Positions 13,367 to 25,900 of a DNA stretch of 64,000 nt are shown in pieces. The position numbers were made by a program, and so were the translations under genes. The notes under the pieces are model-generated. The model did no database searches. It saw only the letters and a list, made by a program, of their open reading frames with translations, and was not told where the DNA came from. The DNA is from Acarospora socialis (taxonomy: Eukaryota; Ascomycota; Lecanoromycetes; Acarosporales; Acarosporaceae). Each line of letters opens with the position of its first letter. Position 1 is the first letter of the stretch. The stretch is from positions 806,001 through 870,000 of the forward strand of contig JAMYGW020000007.1 in NCBI GenBank assembly GCA_025617375.2, given 5' to 3'.

Positions 13367-13794
13367 GTCAATTTTGAGCCGCAACTCAAGGCCTGTACCA
13401 TATTTCACTCCAGCTATACTAGGTCAATAGCAAGTAAAATGCCAATCGAATATAACATACCAAGCCTACAAGCGTTGGGATCCCTTCTGGGGAAAACGCT
13501 TCAGTCAAAGCTGTAATACTAAACTGGAGACATATACAAAGGTTACGTGAAGAGTTGACCAACAATACAGACTCGACTGACCAGGTTAGTACCTGCTTCA
13601 TAAGAGAACATCCCCTCGTATAGACAAGCAAAATACAATGCTGTGAAACCTTTACCTCACCGAAGATCATGGTCACGTGACACAAGGTTGACTCGCTTAC
13701 TCATCAGATGTAGGGCACACACTCGCTAACGGCTTGCATCTCGAACACTTCACGATAACGACAGGAACATCAATCAACCACACCAACCGCTAAG
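13367..13794. other. Intergenic: Mrp51 3' UTR and eS17 promoter
   Basis: A stretch of 428 bases between two plus-strand genes. The distal part is the ribosomal-protein promoter with a CACGTG palindrome (separate entry). No ORF of merit. Confidence 0.45.
13672..13681. promoter_or_regulatory. GTCACGTGAC palindrome upstream of eS17
   Basis: Perfect 10-bp palindrome with an E-box core (CACGTG), 114 bp before the eS17 start. In several ascomycetes CACGTG is the Cbf1-type element in ribosomal-protein promoters. Placing it in that role here is inference from position. Confidence 0.4.
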
Positions 13795-14605
13795 ATGGGT
13801 CGCGTTCGCACAAAGGTATGCTCTCAACCATCCCCCGTGATACCCAACACCTATCACTCACGAAACAACACAACAGACGGTCAAGAAGTCGGCCAAAGTC
13901 ATCATCGAGCGCTACTACCCCAAGCTCACGCTCGACTTCGAAACGAACAAGCGCATCTGCGACGAGATCGCCATCATCGCCTCCAAGCGACTCCGCAACA
14001 AGGTCAGCTTCCGGTGCTACTGCCTCTCTTCGAGTTCCACTCCCACTCCCACTCCCACTCCATCAACACCCCACACTTCCCTCCCCTCGCAACCGCACGC
14101 ACAATCCCAACATCGACCCACCCAGCTAACCCCCGGCCTCTTTCTTCCGAGTCTCCAGATCGCCGGCTACACCACGCACCTGATGAAGCGCATCCAGCGG
14201 GGCCCCGTGCGCGGCATCTCCTTCAAGCTGCAGGAAGAGGAGCGCGAGCGCAAGGACCAGTACGTGCCGGAGATCTCGGCGCTGGACTTTACGCAGAATT
14301 CGGAGAGCGGCCAGCTCGATGTGGACGGGGAGACGAAGGACCTGTTGAAGAGTCTTGGGGTAGGTTTTCTTGTCTTTCGACTTTCTGCGAGCGATACGGG
14401 GTGGGCGACGGATCGGATCGAGGGAGGCAAGAGGGGAAGGGGGCTGTGTTTTTTTGAGAGTCAAGGTTTCTTTGCGGATGCGATGCTGATTTGCATGTGC
14501 GTGTAGTTCGATTCGATCCCCGTCAACGTCGTGGCGGTGTCGCAGCAGCAGGTCGCTGAGCGCGGGCCGCGGAGGTTTGGGGATCGGCCGCCGAGGAGGG
14601 ATTAG
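13795..14605 (+). CDS. rps17: 40S ribosomal protein eS17
   Basis: Component of the small cytosolic ribosomal subunit. Exons 13795-13815, 13877-14002, 14159-14359, 14507-14605 (148 aa). The spliced reading [51 protein letters not shown] and [16 protein letters not shown] matches the universal eS17 pattern closely; the C-terminal tail ([12 protein letters not shown]) is fungal. The 21-bp first exon is typical of fungal ribosomal-protein genes. Introns 2 (156 bp) and 3 (147 bp) are long for this window; intron 2 carries an ACTCCC microsatellite at 14037-14062. Confidence 0.97.
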
Positions 14606-15890
14606 AGGGATGCGTGATGGGTTGACGATGTAGGGTTGGCAGTGACTTTTCGCAGAGTAGTGCCCGATGTGCTAGATCAATCGAGGTCACGTTCAACTCA
14701 TGAGGTGTCGCCGAGCTTTCTCCCGAGAGCGAGGCTTGACTGCCAAAGCCTATCCCCTTGAACGTGCACAGTGCCTCTTCGTGACTGCGGAAATATCCTT
14801 TACTGCCTGCTGGGATGCTTGTGCTGATGGCTATGCTCCTGTCCCGATCTGAGTGTATCTGCTGGCGCGACCACGTAGCTTGTGCTATCTATTGGAACCT
14901 CGTAGTCTCTAGTGGTAGAAGTTGACTGATTTAAATGTTCTGTAGTCCACCTGTTATCTATTTTACTTGACTCTGCTCCCATACATCTACAGTCTAGACA
15001 CTCATTAAGTCCTGAGCCGATTTCTCTGGCGCAAACCAAGGTAAAGTACAGAGCGAGGTAATGTCTGAGAGGTAACTCAACCGCACTTCAAGCAAGGACC
15101 AACAAAGAATAGGAGAGGTAACGACAAGTGAGGAAGGATGCAGTCCAGCTCCCAACATCATTGCTCGGAGTAGAGAAGGGAGAACTGCCGTCCTGATTGT
15201 GAATGGAGACGCGGTTAGGGTATGGTGGCTCGGGTGAGGTCGAGCGTTGGGTGCTGTTTTGTAGGAGGACGGATGCTGTGGAGGGAAGGAGGCGAGCGAT
15301 GATGGGCTTGGGAGTTGGGGTTAGGTGTGGGTTTGGGTGTGGTATTTTGACGTTGTGCCGTTCTGTTATGGTGGTGGATAGGGGAAGATGGGTTGTGGTA
15401 GAGGAAGGTAGGGTAGGTTTATTGCGGCAACGTCGGAGCTATGTGCGTAGGGTGGCGTCAAGGAAGAGGTGACGAGAAGGCATGCGACAGAATGGGAATA
15501 CGTCTAGTGTACGGCACTGTCTACCGTAAGCGCCATGGAGTGTGTTGCGATGGTGCGTGCATGGGATGCCTGATGCGTTTGAGCGTCGATGCGATTGATA
15601 TGGAGTCTGTCACACCGGGTTAAGGAAGTAGAATGTTCTTTTCCATATCCAAGCATAGCGCCCTCACACCGCGCTATTAAAAGAAAGAAAGTAAGGGAAG
15701 AGAAGAGAGAAATTACACGTCCTAGATCTACCCGGAGAATGAACTTCCAGCACGTATGATAGACCCTCCATCTCTCTTGGACATTACAGGGGCCAAAAAG
15801 AGAGAAGACGAAAACGTAAGTCCCTTTCCGCGCACACACTCACAACTCGACTCGAACAACGCAACGGTCGAGGCCATCAACGCAAGGGCG
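14606..15890. other. Intergenic, no gene seen
   Basis: About 1.3 kb between convergent genes. The plus strand near 15190-15480 is strongly G-rich (GGTTAGGG/GTGGG-like runs) and gives chance ORFs of low complexity. I cannot support a gene. Confidence 0.4.
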
Positions 15891-16411
15891 CTATCCGGTG
15901 CTCACGGAGCTATAGCCTCGCAGCCGCCAGGCCTGGGCTTGACTGGCCATCTGCCCGTGCGGGCTTTGCGGCGTCGTCAGTTGCTGCAACGCCACTTCGG
16001 CCGCGTCCTCCTTGGCGTTGTTGACGTATTGCCCGTCGTACCAGAAGCGGGCGGCGATGTGTTGGCCTTCGATGGTCACCGTGCTGGACCATGCCGTGCG
16101 ACCACCTAGACGGGATTAGTCGATGCGCTGTCGGTAGTCGGGCTCAGCTATGGGGTGGGGGGAGGAGAAGATCGTGCTGGGGACGAGAGCCATTTGAAAG
16201 ACGAGAAGGGAAGGATACCTCGACGGTCAGAGACAATGTTGAAGACTGGAGGACGCATCTGGGCTGCTCGGCAGTGATCTTGGGAAGATCAGTACAGGCG
16301 CCATCGAGGTCAAGGCCGAGGCCGGGGGAAACATCAACACCAACCTTGGAGTCTCTCCTGCCACGTCGGCCTCATGCCGTTGTTGGAGTTCAGGGATGTA
16401 GGGCTAGACAT
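15891..16411 (-). CDS. Small dsRNA-binding motif protein
   Basis: Three exons on the minus strand, 16411-16345, 16278-16219 and 16105-15891, give 113 aa; introns 66 bp (GTTGGT...AAG) and 113 bp (GTATCC...TAG). The spliced protein is almost entirely one double-stranded-RNA-binding fold: helix 1 (RPTWQERLQDHCRAAQ), strands (PPVFNIVSDRRGGRTAW, STVTIEGQHIAARF), then YDGQYVNNAKEDAAEVALQQL as the basic/alanine helix 2. The KR-AA pattern of RNA-binding helix 2 is reduced to NNAKEDAAEVA. No catalytic domain (Dicer, RNase III, ADAR) is attached. Splicing was chosen because each junction keeps the motif intact. The reading frame is open further upstream to 16537, so a longer N terminus is possible. Function beyond RNA binding is unknown. 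Confidence 0.72.
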
Positions 16412-16583
16412 GTTCGGTGATGAGACGTCGACTGACGGGGCTTCGTGACAAGAAGCAAAAGAGGTAAAGGATCTTTTTTCCAACGTAGGCAGCAGAATCG
16501 AATGGCCTTTGATCGTAGGAGCGGTACTGAGGAGCAAACACGGCCGCAGAGTCGGTGAGCAACATCTTTATAGGAAAAGACAA

Positions 16584-16602
16584 AGAGAGAGAGAGAGAGA
16601 GG
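16584..16602. repeat. (AG)n microsatellite
   Basis: Nine or so AG dinucleotides in a row, upstream of the dsRBM gene start. Confidence 0.9.
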
Positions 16603-17524
16603 TAGAGTGGCAGAAAAGGACGAAGAGCACCTATCCGCAACAATGTCTGACATGCATGATGAAGTATGAGATGCTTTCCTGAAGCTCCCAAAATCTTAAA
16701 CTTCGGCGGGAGCCAATGCGCTGCGAATCATCCAGGCTTGCATGCCTGTCCTTTTCAGGTACGGGTCGGTACGTTGCGCGCGCGGGCACGCTGCTGCTGC
16801 TGTCAGTGTCAGTGCCAGTGTCAAATCAAGGTTGAGCCGCGCAAGGGTATTGGCGGCCGGAACCGGTGAGGGGTACGGCCCGTCACTCGAGACGGTCACA
16901 CAGGATCATTCCACGGTAGTCCGAAAGGAGGCCGAGAAGGCATCGTGGGCGGTCGCGACGGGAGAGGCATGGCGACGTGCGCTGGATCCAATAGCCGGGG
17001 GGGAAAGCGTGAACAAGTCACCATGTCTCTCCGGGTTTGGTCTGTCTGGCCTGAAAAGAAAGAGGACGAGGGGGGGGTGGTAAGCAAAATAGAATGGGGA
17101 AGGGAGATGAAGCCCGAGGCTTCGACCTTGAGCAGCTCCAGTGATCAGGATGGATGGGCCGATCCCGATGCGACCTACTGGTTGCTGCCATGTGTATGTC
17201 AAGGAGAGGGGAGAGGGAGGGTCTGGGGGTTGGGTTGGGGGGGAAATGAAATGGGTGCAAAAGATTGGGAATTCTTCCTGCTCGCAGGGCCGTCTTGCAT
17301 TGCATGCTGAGTTTTTAAGTTGGTAACATCAAATTATTAAGGTGATTGAATCGACAGTAAAATAGTACTCGAGTAAGGTAGTGCCGCTACGAGATATGTA
17401 GAATAATACAACTAGAGAGGATATTCAGGGCGTGCTAGCTGCTCCAGCTGCAAGATGATATACCGGGGAGAGGTGGAAAGTAAAAGGTGAGGTAAGTTAA
17501 GACGTACATACACACCCCTTCGTA

Positions 17525-17582
17525 CCTTAGTAAGGTAAGGTAAGGTAAGGCAAAGCAAGGTAAGGTACATGTAAGGTAGGTA
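17525..17582. repeat. TAAGG/TAAGGT tract
   Basis: Imperfect tandem copies of TAAGG with drift to CAAAG and TAGG. Similar short ACCTTA/TAAGGT clusters occur elsewhere in the intergenic DNA (for example near 33805, 50775, 51840 and 61965). Confidence 0.75.
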
Positions 17583-18298
17583 AGCTGTCAGATGTTCCCT
17601 GTTGCTGCTGCTGCTTCTGCTTCTGCTCCTGCTTGTTGATTGCTATTTTAGAAGCTGTCAAATGTCATCTCACATTTCATGCTTTGGTCTGCATTCTGTC
17701 ATTATTATTGTCATGTCACCTCTGTCAGTGTCAATCCATGGTTGCATCCCAGGCCGAAGGCTGCATTGGGCTGCCACGAGACTTATATGCGATTAGGCGG
17801 GCGGCATTATCTCTGGCACTGGCCTTTGCTTCAGCCCAGTCACCCGGTGAGTTTGTTGACTAAGACAGTTTTATTCTGTTCACTGCCGACACGCAGCACA
17901 CACTACTCGGTTCCATGCGAAAAGCAGCTGATCCTGATTCATATCTTCAATGCATTGATTGTCCTTCTGAGACCTTCGTGAGCCTTCATCAATGCTTAAC
18001 GGCTAACCGACGAACCATGATAGCCCGAGATGAACTATCTGTCTGCCCTTTCTGTCTCATGCTTCGCCATGCTGACTGGAGAGAAGATGCTAACAGCCCA
18101 CAAGAAACTATCAAAAACTCCCATTGATGCCCGTATTCCTAGATATATTGTCACCCTTTAGATGTGAGCTGTGTACATAGCATCGTAATCCAGACATATT
18201 CTCATGTGGGTGACCTAATATACATTAAGAAAGGAGTTGGGTATCCCACTAAGATGCTCATGACCTCGCAGGGCTCCGATTGTGCCTTTGTTCTGTCG

Positions 18299-19655
18299 TT
18301 ATTGTGTATATTGCCGGGTCGCTGTGTTTCCCCGGCGATTGAAAACTTCGTCGATCAGTCGTTTGGGACCAATATACTCCATGTTCAGTTTGAATGGCGC
18401 CTTCATTGTTATGGGTAGCGCGAGCTGCATGCCACGCCTTCTGTGCCAACGGCGCTGTATCGAGTCATCGACAAGAGCAATGAGGCCAGTTGCAACGATG
18501 ATACTGTGAGCTGTCAATTTGGCGAACAAGAACGGAGGATGTTGGTTATACTGACTCGGCAACATCGGTAGCACTACTCAGAACCTTTTCATCGCTGATC
18601 CACATCGAGCATGGTGGTACCCAGCCGCCCTTGCTCTTTTCCTCATCTGCTTCGGCCGTTGTCAGAGCTTCGGGCATAATGTACGCGACAGGTTTGCCCG
18701 TCCGCATGTTGATCAGGTTGAACGAGAACTCGGTGGAGTTGTCGTCCTTTCGCACGACCCGCTTCCATGCGTATTTGGTTCCCCAGAATTCGAACTCATA
18801 CCTTTCCGATGCTTTCGTTCCGCGCGGCTTGACGTCGACATGGGCGTAGTTCGAGAACTCAAGGCGGACGGTACTCTTAGATATCGAAGCGGTGTTTTTG
18901 TCATCAGACATGCTTTGACTGAGCCCGATATCCTCGTCATCATCGTCAAACGTGGAGCTATAACCAGAATCACGTCGTGCCAGACTCGCAGTAGTGGAAG
19001 TCTTGTTTTCGGATCTTGAGCGGATGCTTGATAGCGCACTGGAGACAGAGTGTTGTAACGTCGGCCGTTGGCCAGGGGTACGTTTGACGACCTTTCGGCT
19101 TGAATGACAGACCTCCCGGCCCGATTCCCGACAGTATCGACGGAGGGAGAATTCACGATGGCGCAGGTCATGCATCCGGAGATGAAACAGAGTAAGGGCC
19201 AGCTTGCGACCTTCAGAGGTGTACGCGTCGGTATCAATCCGGAGGTTCATGTTACCATCGACTGTTGCGTCATCGTGTCGGATGTGGAGTCTTCGAGTCG
19301 ATGGAAAGAGATGGGCGAAGTCTGACGGCGTGGACGGAATCGCGCTGGAAGGAAAGACCTCTAGTGACTCGTCCGGCACGTCGTACTCGGGAATGTCCTC
19401 CGACCGTTCTTCATCCGAATACGCAGTTGATGCATACGTCTCGCTTGAAGATCGTGCACTGTAGCTGCTTCTGGGTGAGAAGGCGAGTTCGTATCCCACC
19501 AAACTCGGAGCCGCCGTCTTGAAGTGCTCCAACCCCGGTCTGACACTGTAAAGCGTAGGTGCTGTGCTTTTCGACTGATCTGAGCAACCGCTGTAGCTAG
19601 ATTCTGAGCCGCTATGGCTGTGGTCGGTACGAGCTCGCCATGGTCTTGATGACAT
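18299..19655 (-). CDS. Conserved fungal protein of unknown function
   Basis: Two exons, 19655-18556 and 18503-18299 (434 aa), joined over a 52-bp intron with donor GTCAGT. This junction gives SATDVADIIVATGLIALVDDS, a natural reading across the splice. The N-terminal half is Ser-rich and disordered. The C-terminal half holds a compact region: LEFSNYAHVDVKPRG, YEFEFWGTKYAWKR, EFSFNLINMRTGKPVAYI, then the exon-2 helix and NMEYIGPKRLIDEVFNRR. Alternating strands followed by a helix faintly resemble tubby/LURP-one-like barrels, but I cannot support that call. There is no signal peptide and no clear membrane helix. Confidence 0.78.
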
Positions 19656-20900
19656 TATGAGTGACAGTGCTAAGTTTGTCGTCTATGGAACTTAGATCGT
19701 GTGATAAGATCGAGTATGTGCAGGTGTAGAATGCACGGAGCTGGTAAATGTGGGTGATGGTGGTAATGCCCCAAACCATTCACACCCAGGTCAGTTAATA
19801 AACGCTTGAACCGACGGCTATGTGTACAGTAATATGTGACGGTATTGGAGATGGAGAAGCCATGCCAGGTCAGGATTCCGTCGTAAGGCTCAAGATTAGG
19901 TGACAGAATGGGCCCCGATTTGGTGAGAGTGGCCCCGAAGGATGGCGGTGGTTAGAGTGAGAGGCGGGTGGAGTCGTAGTCCTGGTTCTGATCGTCTGAG
20001 CGCCCGTACAAGGTACGACGAGGCACGGAGTACGCTCGCTCATCACTCACTCACACCCAGCCAGCCAAAGCCAGCAAAGCCACCACTACCACCACCAACC
20101 CCCTCGTCTTCGCACGAACAACACCACTGGATAGGCTGTGGATAGGCTGTACACAATACCTTGTACGACCAAGTTTGTCCACTAGTTGTCATGTTAGTAA
20201 CCAACCAGAAGCACGATATGCTACAACTTCATGCACGGTGATGACTTCAGTCCTCCTACGCATTACTTCGCTTGACTCGCTCCCGCAATTCACCGATCAT
20301 TTGCAGGACGCGATCGCAAACCAAAGGGACTTGGGCAATGATCCAAACGATAACGCTCGCCGTGGTTGCGTCTATGGTTCCTTATACACACGGCTCGAAT
20401 CTCTAGAGCAACTGCCCAGCTCAGGTGATCGCTATTCGGCAATACCTGGAGGACGAGAGCAAGTACGGAGTACTCTTACTCCGTACTCGGACTCGTACCT
20501 ACGGGATGCATCCCTAGTTTCCGCCTAAGGAACCATGGATGCTCGCCTTCTCGTGTGCCCAGGGCGGCTGTGCTTACAAGATGTCGTAGTGCCACCAACG
20601 GACTCGTTGACCGTTTTAGAGAACTCTAAGAGGCTGCAACACTCCGGTCATAGTCAGCCCGAAGTCTTTATGAAATTAGAATCGTCCGAGTGGTTCATAC
20701 GGCAGGGCTGTACGAATGGGGGTGCCAGCAGAACAATAAATACCACGTCCAAACTGTGGCCTTCCACCAAGGATGTGAAGCGATGTAAGACGAGTCAGCA
20801 CTCGTACTACTCCATACACATACAACTACTCCTCTACCGAACGGTTGGGATTGACGGATTCTATTCCACGAATGGCATCAAGTGGGCTACTGCAAGCTTA
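19656..20900. other. Intergenic, no gene seen
   Basis: Promoter side of the minus-strand gene ending at 19655, then about 1.2 kb without a supported gene. It contains a 9-bp inverted pair TACGGAGTA/TACTCCGTA at 20464-20485 (separate entry) and CACTCA/CAGC-rich low complexity at 20035-20110. Confidence 0.4.
20464..20485. repeat. Inverted pair TACGGAGTA-CTCT-TACTCCGTA
   Basis: Two exact 9-bp arms with a 4-base spacer. The same 9-mer recurs singly in other intergenic stretches of this window. Confidence 0.8.
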
Positions 20901-22023
20901 TACACGGTCACACCAGTCGAGAACAAATCGTTCGCTGCTTATCCACCACACCCGTGCCACCTGTCTAGCCGCCCGGAGCGCTATTCGCTTTGCCCATTAT
21001 AGCTGTCAACCACAGAATCAGCCCATGTCTTTTGCCTAGGGCAATTCGAAATCGAAAAGTCAGTCACTAGGGAGTTAGACGGCAACCGTACCCACTGGAC
21101 TGTGAGTCAGCCATAGGGCATCCACCATCGTGTAACTGCGTTCACACAATACCAGCCGCCTCGGATATTTGTGGCGCTGTTGCGGGAGCCGCGTCTGAAG
21201 ATGAAGGCGCTACTAACGTCCAAGGATAGGCTTATCACAGAGGCTATCGTCGTGGTCGGGCTGGATATACCATACATCCAGCCTTATGTATTCTTTATGT
21301 TGATATTGGCTTCGATTCTGATGTCATTCCAGCATCGCTTGGTGCCATTCAGGAGCAAGTATCAGACTCGTCATCCGTACATCCACTACTGGTCGGTGAA
21401 CTGTTTTCCTAGCACGAGATTTCAGCATCTGGCGATTCACAGTCTTTTCGTCAATCTATTTGCCGAATGGCCTGTGTTGCTGCCCAACCGTACTTCAATC
21501 TCACAACGTCAACCTCCAGCAGCCGTTTTCCTTCTCCAAGAGTCTCATTTCCGTGAATCAGTCCAAAATCAAACAGAGTAGCTTCCGATTTCAAGCGGTG
21601 TCGGGCCAGGCCTGGTGCCATGCGACCGCTGCTGTCGGACATTGCTAGTCTCCAGAGTTGTCACCTTCGAGAAGGTTTCTTCAGATGGCCAGTCACGGAT
21701 GCTGTTGCATCCTGGACCAGCTCGCGTAGGAAGAACTCGTGCTCACTGGCTGTGGATATGCAAATGTGCATTAGCAGCCTTCACCCGCGTATGAGCTTTC
21801 TCCTTACCTGTTTCCATCGCCGATAGCTTGCCTGACGTACCGTCGAGTACCGACTTGACGACGGTGTCGAGGCAATTTCGCCATTTGATGACTCTATTTC
21901 GGAGAATGAAGAGTGTGCAACGTATTGATCTTCGTCGCCGTCAAAGATCGTCCACCGGTAACGACTCCTACACGGGTTGATCTTGTTGATCTGCATGACG
22001 ACACACCGAATGTCTAACGGCAA
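20900..22023 (-). pseudogene. Possible decayed minus-strand gene
   Basis: Read on the minus strand, this stretch has blocks that look like real protein: MQINKINPCRSRYRWTIFDG and DGDEDQYVAHSSFSEIESS near 22000-21890, a candidate intron near 21808-21751 with GTAAGG donor, GCTAAT branch site and CACAG acceptor, then SEHEFFLRELVQDATASV and LKSEATLFDFGLIHGNETL. Further down, several in-frame stops accumulate while the residue pattern stays protein-like. I do not recognise a family. It may be a broken gene or chance. The boundaries are approximate. Confidence 0.3.
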
Positions 22024-22922
22024 TCACACAGGCGTTGAGTGCACGGACCTATGGCCAAGGCGTGCGGCATACAGGTGTCGCTATTATGTCGGCAGTCAAG
22101 AATGGCGCACGAATGAACGCATGAAGAAATCTAGAAATTTCTTATTTCAGCGATTGTGCTCATCAAACGGTTATCATGCCGCTGTGGGCACACCTTTCAG
22201 CGTCACACCCGAGGTTTGCAGTTGCGCATATGAAGATTCTGCACGCCAGAGTTTCCTTCTTATTAGCTCTGCATAGGGCTGAGTTAACATTATGCGACGA
22301 CGTTCCCTTCGACAATGGGCGCTGCAGGATATGCTCCTTTTAGAGCTCTATATGACGTGTTTTTGCAGGGCAATTGAGACCATTGCCCTAAGATCCTGAT
22401 CTGGACGCACCAGACAGTGCTCGTACCAATTTGAGGACTGCTTTTTGGGCCTTCTCCGAAGGTGAACGGCATCGTCCTTTCGAACCCGTCACAGCACCTA
22501 TGCCCCTCACTCATCTATTTTGTTTTCGGTCAGTCGGTATACTATCTACTTGCAACTCCGGAATTGGAAACTGGATATTTCGGACCGAAGCCATCGATCC
22601 GTGACGAACAGATAGACAGACAGTAAACTAAGTAATTAGATGACCTACTCTACAGAGGTGAAGTAAAAGCTAGAGAATATATGTGACTTTAGCGCTTAAG
22701 GAACATCCACACGTAGACAGATAAAGATGAACAAAGAAGCAAGAAACTCGCTATGAAAGCACCCCTCTCCACCATATCCAAGATGCTTATATCGCGTCGG
22801 CAACAGCAGCCGAGGGTAACCGTCCGCCATACGGGCCGGCAGCCCCTCTGGGTAAATGGACAGGTAAGTAAGTAAGAGGCCATGTCGCCGCAAACACGCA
22901 CGCTAATCCCATCTCCCTCCTC
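22024..22922. other. Intergenic, no gene seen
   Basis: About 900 bases between the decayed region and the 3' end of the BBC1 gene. A minus-strand frame at 22514-22290 is open but unconvincing. Confidence 0.35.
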
Positions 22923-25900
22923 TCAATTCTGACCTTCCCACGCCACCCACGCCCTAGCCATGACCCTCCAGACCTTGACCTCCCCACTCCTCAAATCGCC
23001 CAACTTGAAGCTCTCCATCTTCACCTTCCGACTCTCCCTCCCCTGCTCCCAAGCCCGCACCTTCTTCTTCGTGCCATCCCAGTCCACGACAACGGCCACG
23101 TGATCCGGCTTGCCCACGTCGACGGCATACTTCTGGTGCATGGTGCCACGGTGACCCTGAAAGCGCGCGTTGCGGAACGACACGATGTCGCCCGGCCGGA
23201 TCTCGTCGAGCTGCGTGATGGAGGCGTTGGCGAGGTTGGCGTAGACGAGGGCGCCGTAGGCGCGCGTGCCGACGGGGAGGAGGGCGTCGGAGAGGGGCGC
23301 GAAGAGGTCGAGGACGAGCGCGTGCGGGCTACCGTCGCCGACGACGCTGTTTTGCTTGCTTTCGGCCGCTTTGGAGATGCGGGCACCGAATTGGGAGTGG
23401 GCGGTCTCGAGTTGGTCTTGGCGCAGAGGGGGAGGCGGGGGTTCGTAGCGCTGCTCGAGGTTCGCGTCTGCGGGGTCAGTGGCGTCGAAGCGCGCGGTGA
23501 TGACGGTTTGCGAGTAGTCCATGAAGAGAACGTAGACGTCCTTCGTGATTGTGGTCTTTCCGCCTCGTTTGGAGGAGGTGGTTTCTTCGACCTCGTAGAT
23601 GATGTCTTTTCGGTTCTGGAAGACTGGAGGAGGCGTGTTGGGTTGTGTCCACCATTGACTATCTGGGGCAAGCTCGACGTGAGTTGCAATAAACCCGTGC
23701 TCTCCCAAAGGACGAGGTTGTTCCATGGATCGTCGGGCACTCGTCGGCATACGTTTCACGTCAAAAGATTGACGTGGCGCGGTCCGACTAGAACCTGAGG
23801 GATTGGGAGAGGAGGGGAACTGCGATGGAGGTTGAGGAGACGGATGTTCCCGTTGTTCTGAAGGTGCAGGAGGAGGAGGCGGCATTGACCGACGTGGCGG
23901 GGGAGCGGAGTACAGGTCGTCATCGTCATCGTCCAGCCGTCCTGGTAATGTCGCATGAGCATCGAAAGGAGCTTGCAAGCTGCCTTCAAGAGGGCCGTGC
24001 TGGAACCCCACATGTCGATATGGGTCATAATCTTGATTCGGGTTCATCCAAGGTTCCCTAGAAGCTGGGACAGGTGGTACCGCTCGGGGCAGCTCTGTCG
24101 ACCGACGAGTGCTCTTGGGCGGTAGAGTTGGTGGGAGTGGAGGTACAGCACGAGGAGGGGACGAGGGAGGTAATGGAGGTGGTCCGGACACTGGGGGATT
24201 CCTGGGAAGTTGAAAGGATGGTTCGTCCGTTGTGGTGCTGTTGTCTACGCTTATTTCCCTGCCATGAGACTTGAGGGCGTCTTTGTGAGAGACACCGGAA
24301 GCGATATCCGTGTCGTAATCACCTTCATATGGTGTAACCTCCTCTTCGCTGTCACTATCACTGGACCGGTTCACTCCACCACCATAGGCGTTATCCTTAT
24401 CCATAGACGTCCGCCTGGGTGGAGCAGCAGTCGGCGGGGGTGGCGGGACGGCTCGAGTTTGAGATGGCTGTGACATAGCCGGACTGGAGCCTGGAATAGG
24501 TGGAACACGACTTGTCCGCTTGTCACTGCTTCCGGGTGTTGTCGGAGCTGTGGGTGAAGTCGTGCTTGAACCGATATACGATCGCCGCTCAACATGGATT
24601 GCATCTGGTGATCGTGGCTCGGCAGCTTTGCTTGGAACCGACCTATCATCCTCGACTGCCACGTATTGAGATGCAGTACGACTTGTGCTAGAAGGTTCTT
24701 CGGATGTGGGCACTTCTATTGATAATCTCTTCGTTGGTAGGAACATCTCGTTGTCCGCGTTGAAGCCGGTGATTGGTGACATAGCCATGCTAGCTGGAGG
24801 TGGAGGCACCGGACGAGCTGTATCATACTTAGCAGAAGGCCAAAAGCTTTAGTCCATGTACACTAACAATGTAGAGGAGGTAAAGGAGGTATAGGCCGGT
24901 CACCAGGAGCTCGAGGCGGAGGGTCCCTCTCCTGTATGGGTGGAGGTAAAGGCACAGGTCGGTCTAAGAATGAAATTAGTCTTTAATCACACTGCGGCAG
25001 TCAAGAGCTCACTAGACACACCTTGAGGCACCAGTGGCGAGTGGAGGGTTTCCACTTCAGGGTTTCGAGACGGCAATGACGGCTCACTCTTCAAGTCTTC
25101 GACATCCAGGACCTCATCCGGAGGTTGACTCTGCGAGATCGGTGGTGTGGCTACCGTATCGTCCTTTTCGACCTCCAGTTGCCGATCCACTTGATCTGGG
25201 CTTCTCACCTTCTGCATACCCAGCATGGGCATGATAGGTACTGGCGGTGCTCGTCCCACTGTTGAGAGTGAATCTGTTCCTTGTGCCCCTTGACCACTGG
25301 CCATCTTCCGTTCACTGCCACCGCTCCCTTTCTGCATTCTTGGCCCCCCAGCTCCAGGCATAGGCATTGCCCCAGGGGGTCCAAACATACCAGCCATACC
25401 CATACCGCCACTCATCTTAGCCATTCGCTCCCGAATCTCCAATCGTCTCTTTACTTCTGGATCGACCTCTTCTTCTTCGTCATCTTCGTTCTGTCCTTGC
25501 TCTTCTTCCTCATCTGCTTTATCGTCTTTGTCACCGCTTTCTTCCTTATGGGTCGGTTCTTGGGACCTAGTTGGCAGTGGTGCATGTGTTTTGGCATTTG
25601 GCTTCTCATCACTGTCGTCCCTTTCGGTTGAGAAATCCCCAGCATCTTCAGTGTCTCCAGCACCAGACTGATCTGCGTCATTCGCATCACTGAATAGTTC
25701 CTTGAAGCCACCCGCCGAACCTGTCTTTGGTTCTCCTTCTCTATTCAGAGAACGTTTCGTAGATGAGCGTGTTGGTGGCATTCCGTGTTCATGGTCAGCG
25801 TCACCTGAGCGTTTTCCCACAGTCTTCCCACTATCCACCCGTTCTAGGTCCCCTTCTCCCATTTCCACACTTGCTGTATCAACACCTTCTTGGGACTCCA

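Larger units (their letters stand above)
16412..18298. other. Intergenic, microsatellites only
   Basis: About 1.9 kb upstream of the dsRBM gene and downstream of the next minus-strand gene. It holds an (AG)n tract near 16584-16602, a TAAGGT-type tract near 17525-17582 and a CTG/CTT-rich tract near 17597-17636. Many overlapping short ORFs in all frames look like chance. No RNA gene recognised. Confidence 0.45.

Noticed and set aside
15203-15472. G-rich plus-strand ORF resembling telomere-like GGTTAGGG DNA
   Set aside because: No regular TTAGGG array; the runs are irregular and the ORF is low complexity.
21171-21581. 136-codon plus-strand ORF with a hydrophobic stretch
   Set aside because: No family features; the opposite strand carries the better coding-like signal in this region.
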